From contig JAEDGP010000079.1 of the NCBI GenBank assembly GCA_016297405.1, positions 1-8,861 on the forward strand: a DNA stretch of 8,861 nt, written 5' to 3'. Of this stretch, positions 6,721 to 8,861 are shown one piece after another (the first letter of the stretch is position 1; every line of letters begins with the position of its first letter). The notes under the pieces were generated by a model. That model saw only the letters and a program-made list of their open reading frames with translations. It was not told where the DNA came from and made no database searches. The position numbers were made by a program, and so were the translations under genes. Origin of the DNA: Treponema sp. Its GTDB lineage: Bacteria; Spirochaetota; Spirochaetia; Treponematales; Treponemataceae.

Positions 6721-7346
6721 CTCCCCCATTTCATAATCTGGATATTTTTTATTAAATTAGTTCTATTATCAAAAACAACAAGCAAGTCCAAAAAGCCCTT
6801 TTGGTTTGAAAACCTGAAAGGCACTGACGTACCAGAATCATCTACAAAAGCTTTGGCATAAATACCTTTTTGAAAGACTTTTTCCTTTGGAAAGTCTTCG
6901 CAAAATTTTTCTGCCCATCCATTTTCCACATCATGCACAAACAGTGCAAAAGGAAACGAATATTTTTCGTCCACGGCAACAGTTTTCGTATTCCATGAGC
7001 ATACATTCGCAATGAAAGTTGATATACTCTGGGAAAGTTCAGGGGAAATACCACTATCATCCAAATGTCCAAAACCGTCAATCACAGGATAAACCGGAGC
7101 AGAACCCTTTAAAGCCATCAATTCAAGGGAAACGTTCACTTTGCTATCGATTCCTGAAATGCTTTCAAGTTTTTTCGAAAGACGCAATTCTTCCAATTCT
7201 GATGTCCAGATAAAATCAGAATTTTTTCTTTCAGCCATTGCCATAAGGGTATCTTCATCGTTAAAAGAAACATCGAGGTTCTGAGAATTTGAACACGAAA
7301 AGAGAACAAGGGAAAAAACAAAAAAAACAAGGCTGATAATTTTCAT
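6717..7346 (-). CDS. Predicted lipoprotein of unknown function
   Basis: The 209-residue product starts with MKIISLVFFVFSLVLFSC, a short charged start, a hydrophobic stretch and a lipobox-like LFSC with the cysteine at residue 18, followed by SNSQN. Spirochaete lipoboxes are often loose, so lipid anchoring at the outer face of the inner membrane or in the outer membrane is likely. The mature part is acidic and hydrophilic, with two more cysteines (116 and 149) that could form a disulfide. I recognise no domain; alternating hydrophobic strands near the C-terminus (FLDLLVVFD, LIKNIQIMKW) suggest a beta-rich end. It is the first gene of an operon; its TGA overlaps the start region of the PilZ-like gene. 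AGGA lies only two bases before the ATG, too close to work well, and the -10 box is eight bases from the ATG, pointing to a nearly leaderless mRNA. Confidence 0.82.
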   Translation of the reverse strand: MKIISLVFFVFSLVLFSCSNSQNLDVSFNDEDTLMAMAERKNSDFIWTSELEELRLSKKLESISGIDSKVNVSLELMALKGSAPVYPVIDGFGHLDDSGISPELSQSISTFIANVCSWNTKTVAVDEKYSFPFALFVHDVENGWAEKFCEDFPKEKVFQKGIYAKAFVDDSGTSVPFRFSNQKGFLDLLVVFDNRTNLIKNIQIMKWGR

Positions 7347-7354
7347 TATCCTAA

Positions 7355-7363
7355 ATTATAACA
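7355..7363 (-). promoter_or_regulatory. Extended -10 promoter of the lipoprotein operon
   Basis: Read leftward, TGTTATAAT is an extended -10 (TGn plus TATAAT at 7360-7355). The -35 region is only a run of Ts (TTTTAT at a 17-base spacing). Transcription should start about 1-3 bases before the ATG at 7346. Confidence 0.6.
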
Positions 7364-7401
7364 CAAAAATCACCAAAATAAAACAGATGATTCGCCCATT
7401 A

Positions 7402-7425
7402 TATGCATTCTCAAAATATTGCATA
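7402..7425. repeat. Short inverted repeat upstream of the aconitase gene
   Basis: TATGCA (7402-7407) and TGCATA (7420-7425) are perfect inverted 6-mers, 18 bases apart centre to centre. The right arm overlaps the aconitase -35 box, a location suited to a repressor or activator operator. With six-base arms in AT-rich DNA it may be chance. Confidence 0.3.
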
Positions 7426-7447
7426 ACAATAATCAAACCATTAAAAT
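7419..7447 (+). promoter_or_regulatory. Sigma-70-type promoter of the aconitase gene
   Basis: The -35 box TTGCAT (7419-7424) and -10 box TAAAAT (7442-7447) have a 17-base spacer. The start near 7454 gives a leader of about 23 bases that contains GAGGTG (7465-7470). Confidence 0.65.
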
Positions 7448-7476
7448 ATGAGCAAATAAATTTTGAGGTGCGCATT

Positions 7477-8861
7477 ATGGCTCTTACACTTGCAGAAAAA
7501 ATTCTTCAGGCTCACATCATTCCTGAAGCATGTTCAGACACAAAGTTCGTGAAGGGTGAACCTATCGAACGCGGTGCTGACATCGCAATTAAAATTGACC
7601 AGACTCTTACTCAGGATGCTACTGGTACAATGACTTATCTTCAGTTTGAAACAATCGGCATTCCGCGTGTTAAAACTGAACTTTCAGTTTCTTACGTTGA
7701 CCATAATACACTTCAGACAGACTTTAAGAATATGGACGACCACCGCTACCTTCAGTCAATTGCTGCAAAATACGGTCTTTATTTCAGCCGTCCAGGTAAC
7801 GGTATCTGTCACCAGGTACATCTTGAATGTTTTGGAAAACCTGGAAAAACTCTTCTTGGTTCTGACTCGCACACACCAACAGGCGGTGGTATCGGAATGA
7901 TAGCCATTGGTGCCGGTGGCCTTGATGTTGCTGTTGCAATGGGTGGCGGTGCATTCCACCTTGCAATGCCAAAAATCTTTGGTGTAAAACTTACAGGAAA
8001 ACTCCGCAAGGGCGTTGGCGCAAAGGATATCATCCTTGAAGTTCTTCGCCGAGAGACAGTCAAGGGTGGAACTCTTGCCGTATACGAATATTTTGGTGAA
8101 GGTGTAGAAACTCTTACAGTTCCACAGCGCGCTACAATCACTAACATGGGAGCTGAACTTGGTGCAACATGTTCAATCTTCCCTTCTGACGCTAAGACAA
8201 AAAAGTTCCTTGAATCAATGGGACGGGGCTCAGACTGGACAGAACAGAAGGCTGATGAAGGTGCAAAATACGACAAGCTTATCGAAATCAACCTTGATGA
8301 ACTTGGAGCTTTAGCTGCCTGCCCTCATAACCCTGATGTCATCAACACCATTGCAAGCCTTGCTGGAAAGAAAGTTACACAGGTTGTTATCGGTTCTTGT
8401 ACAAACTCATCTTTGGATGATCTGGAATCAGTTGCTGCCATCGTTAAGGGTAAGCACATTGCTCCAGGAGTAGAAGCTGGCATCGCCCCAGGAAGCCGCA
8501 CAACAATCCTTATGGCTTCAAAAGCTGGAATCCTTGAAACATTATTTGAAGCAGGTTTCCGCATTCTTGAATCTGCCTGCGGTCCATGTATCGGTCAGGG
8601 CTTTGCTCCAAACAGCGAAGGTGTAACACTCCGTACATTCAACCGCAACTTTAAGGGACGTTCTGGTACTGCCGATGCTAACGTTTATCTTGTTAGCCCA
8701 GAAACAGCTGCCGCTGCTGCTATTACTGGTGTATTCACAGAAGCTGAAAAGCTTGATTACGTTGATCCTGCATACGTTGACGGTGTTCGCGTATCTATGC
8801 TTGACGGTAAAGATTCACGTCTTTCTTCTGAAGATGTTCTTGCAGCAGCTCAGAACCGGGG
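7477..8861 (+). CDS. Aconitate hydratase (aconitase), N-terminal part, cut by the window end
   Basis: 461 complete codons are visible with no stop; the gene runs out of the window. The enzyme isomerises citrate to isocitrate in the cytosol using a [4Fe-4S] cluster. Cluster ligands are C308 (IGSCTNS) and C368 and C371 (ACGPCIG). Active-site segments are DHN (75-77), SDSHTP (129-134) and the arginines R390 and R395 in NRNFKGR. Domains 1-3 are essentially present; the C-terminal swivel domain lies beyond 8861. The sequence resembles the shorter bacterial aconitases of about 640-760 residues. Homoaconitase or isopropylmalate isomerase large subunit is less likely but is a related family. ATG 7477 has GAGGTG six bases upstream. 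Leucine is coded mostly by CTT, with many GGT, GCT and GTT codons, a bias suggesting high expression. The likely role is citrate to 2-oxoglutarate for glutamate synthesis. Confidence 0.93.
   Translation, partial: MALTLAEKILQAHIIPEACSDTKFVKGEPIERGADIAIKIDQTLTQDATGTMTYLQFETIGIPRVKTELSVSYVDHNTLQTDFKNMDDHRYLQSIAAKYGLYFSRPGNGICHQVHLECFGKPGKTLLGSDSHTPTGGGIGMIAIGAGGLDVAVAMGGGAFHLAMPKIFGVKLTGKLRKGVGAKDIILEVLRRETVKGGTLAVYEYFGEGVETLTVPQRATITNMGAELGATCSIFPSDAKTKKFLESMGRGSDWTEQKADEGAKYDKLIEINLDELGALAACPHNPDVINTIASLAGKKVTQVVIGSCTNSSLDDLESVAAIVKGKHIAPGVEAGIAPGSRTTILMASKAGILETLFEAGFRILESACGPCIGQGFAPNSEGVTLRTFNRNFKGRSGTADANVYLVSPETAAAAAITGVFTEAEKLDYVDPAYVDGVRVSMLDGKDSRLSSEDVLAAAQNR

Noticed and set aside
7347..7352. 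AGGA as ribosome binding site of the lipoprotein gene
   Set aside because: Only two bases from the ATG and probably at or upstream of the transcription start, so unlikely to function.
7809..8291. 160-codon leftward open frame inside the aconitase gene
   Set aside because: Proline- and serine-rich shadow produced by the biased codons of the aconitase on the other strand.
1..8861. CRISPR array, insertion sequence, phage attachment site or toxin-antitoxin pair
   Set aside because: No regularly spaced direct repeats, no transposase or integrase, and no small paired genes seen. The tRNA end at 51 is followed by a normal terminator, not a duplicated tRNA tail.

Overview
The window is AT-rich, compact bacterial chromosome with housekeeping genes and no mobile element, CRISPR array or integration scar that I can see. 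The protein sequences and the trigger factor / ClpP / ClpX gene order, the tRNA without an encoded CCA, a lipoprotein with a loose lipobox and a PilZ/YcgR-like orphan all suggest a spirochaete, most likely a Treponema-like host-associated species. This assignment is an inference from the sequence alone.

Layout. (1) Positions 1-51 are the 3' part of a tRNA-Gly(GCC), followed by a strong hairpin terminator. (2) A rightward protein quality-control block follows: tig (trigger factor, 112-1407) with its own terminator, then clpP (1506-2108) and clpX (2108-3370), which overlap by one base and are driven by a clear -35/-10 promoter embedded in the end of the tig terminator. Trigger factor holds nascent chains at the ribosome exit; ClpX unfolds substrates into the ClpP proteolytic chamber. 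(3) A 21-bp bidirectional terminator separates clpX from a leftward family 4 glycosyltransferase (3455-4576). (4) The glycosyltransferase and a rightward minimal DEAD-box RNA helicase (4626-5756) diverge from one 50-bp region. There, two extended -10 promoters form an inverted repeat, and both genes appear to start essentially at their transcription start sites. (5) A leftward two-gene operon follows: a lipoprotein (6717-7346) and a downstream 315-aa protein with a possible PilZ/YcgR-like fold (5773-6720), coupled through ATGA. (6) Divergent from that operon is a well-expressed-looking aconitase gene (7477 to beyond the window), with its own -35/-10 promoter and ribosome binding site.

The most interesting pattern is regulatory. 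The genes with a -35/-10 promoter or an upstream gene (tig, clpP, clpX, acn) have Shine-Dalgarno sequences. The three units with an extended -10 (TGnTATAAT type) and no recognisable -35 place the ATG 7-9 bases after the -10, which predicts leaderless or nearly leaderless mRNAs. Other points worth a look are a trigger factor whose PPIase domain is shortened and probably inactive, a T-loop deviation in the tRNA, and the unassigned lipoprotein plus PilZ-like operon. I found no clear new defence or mobile system.
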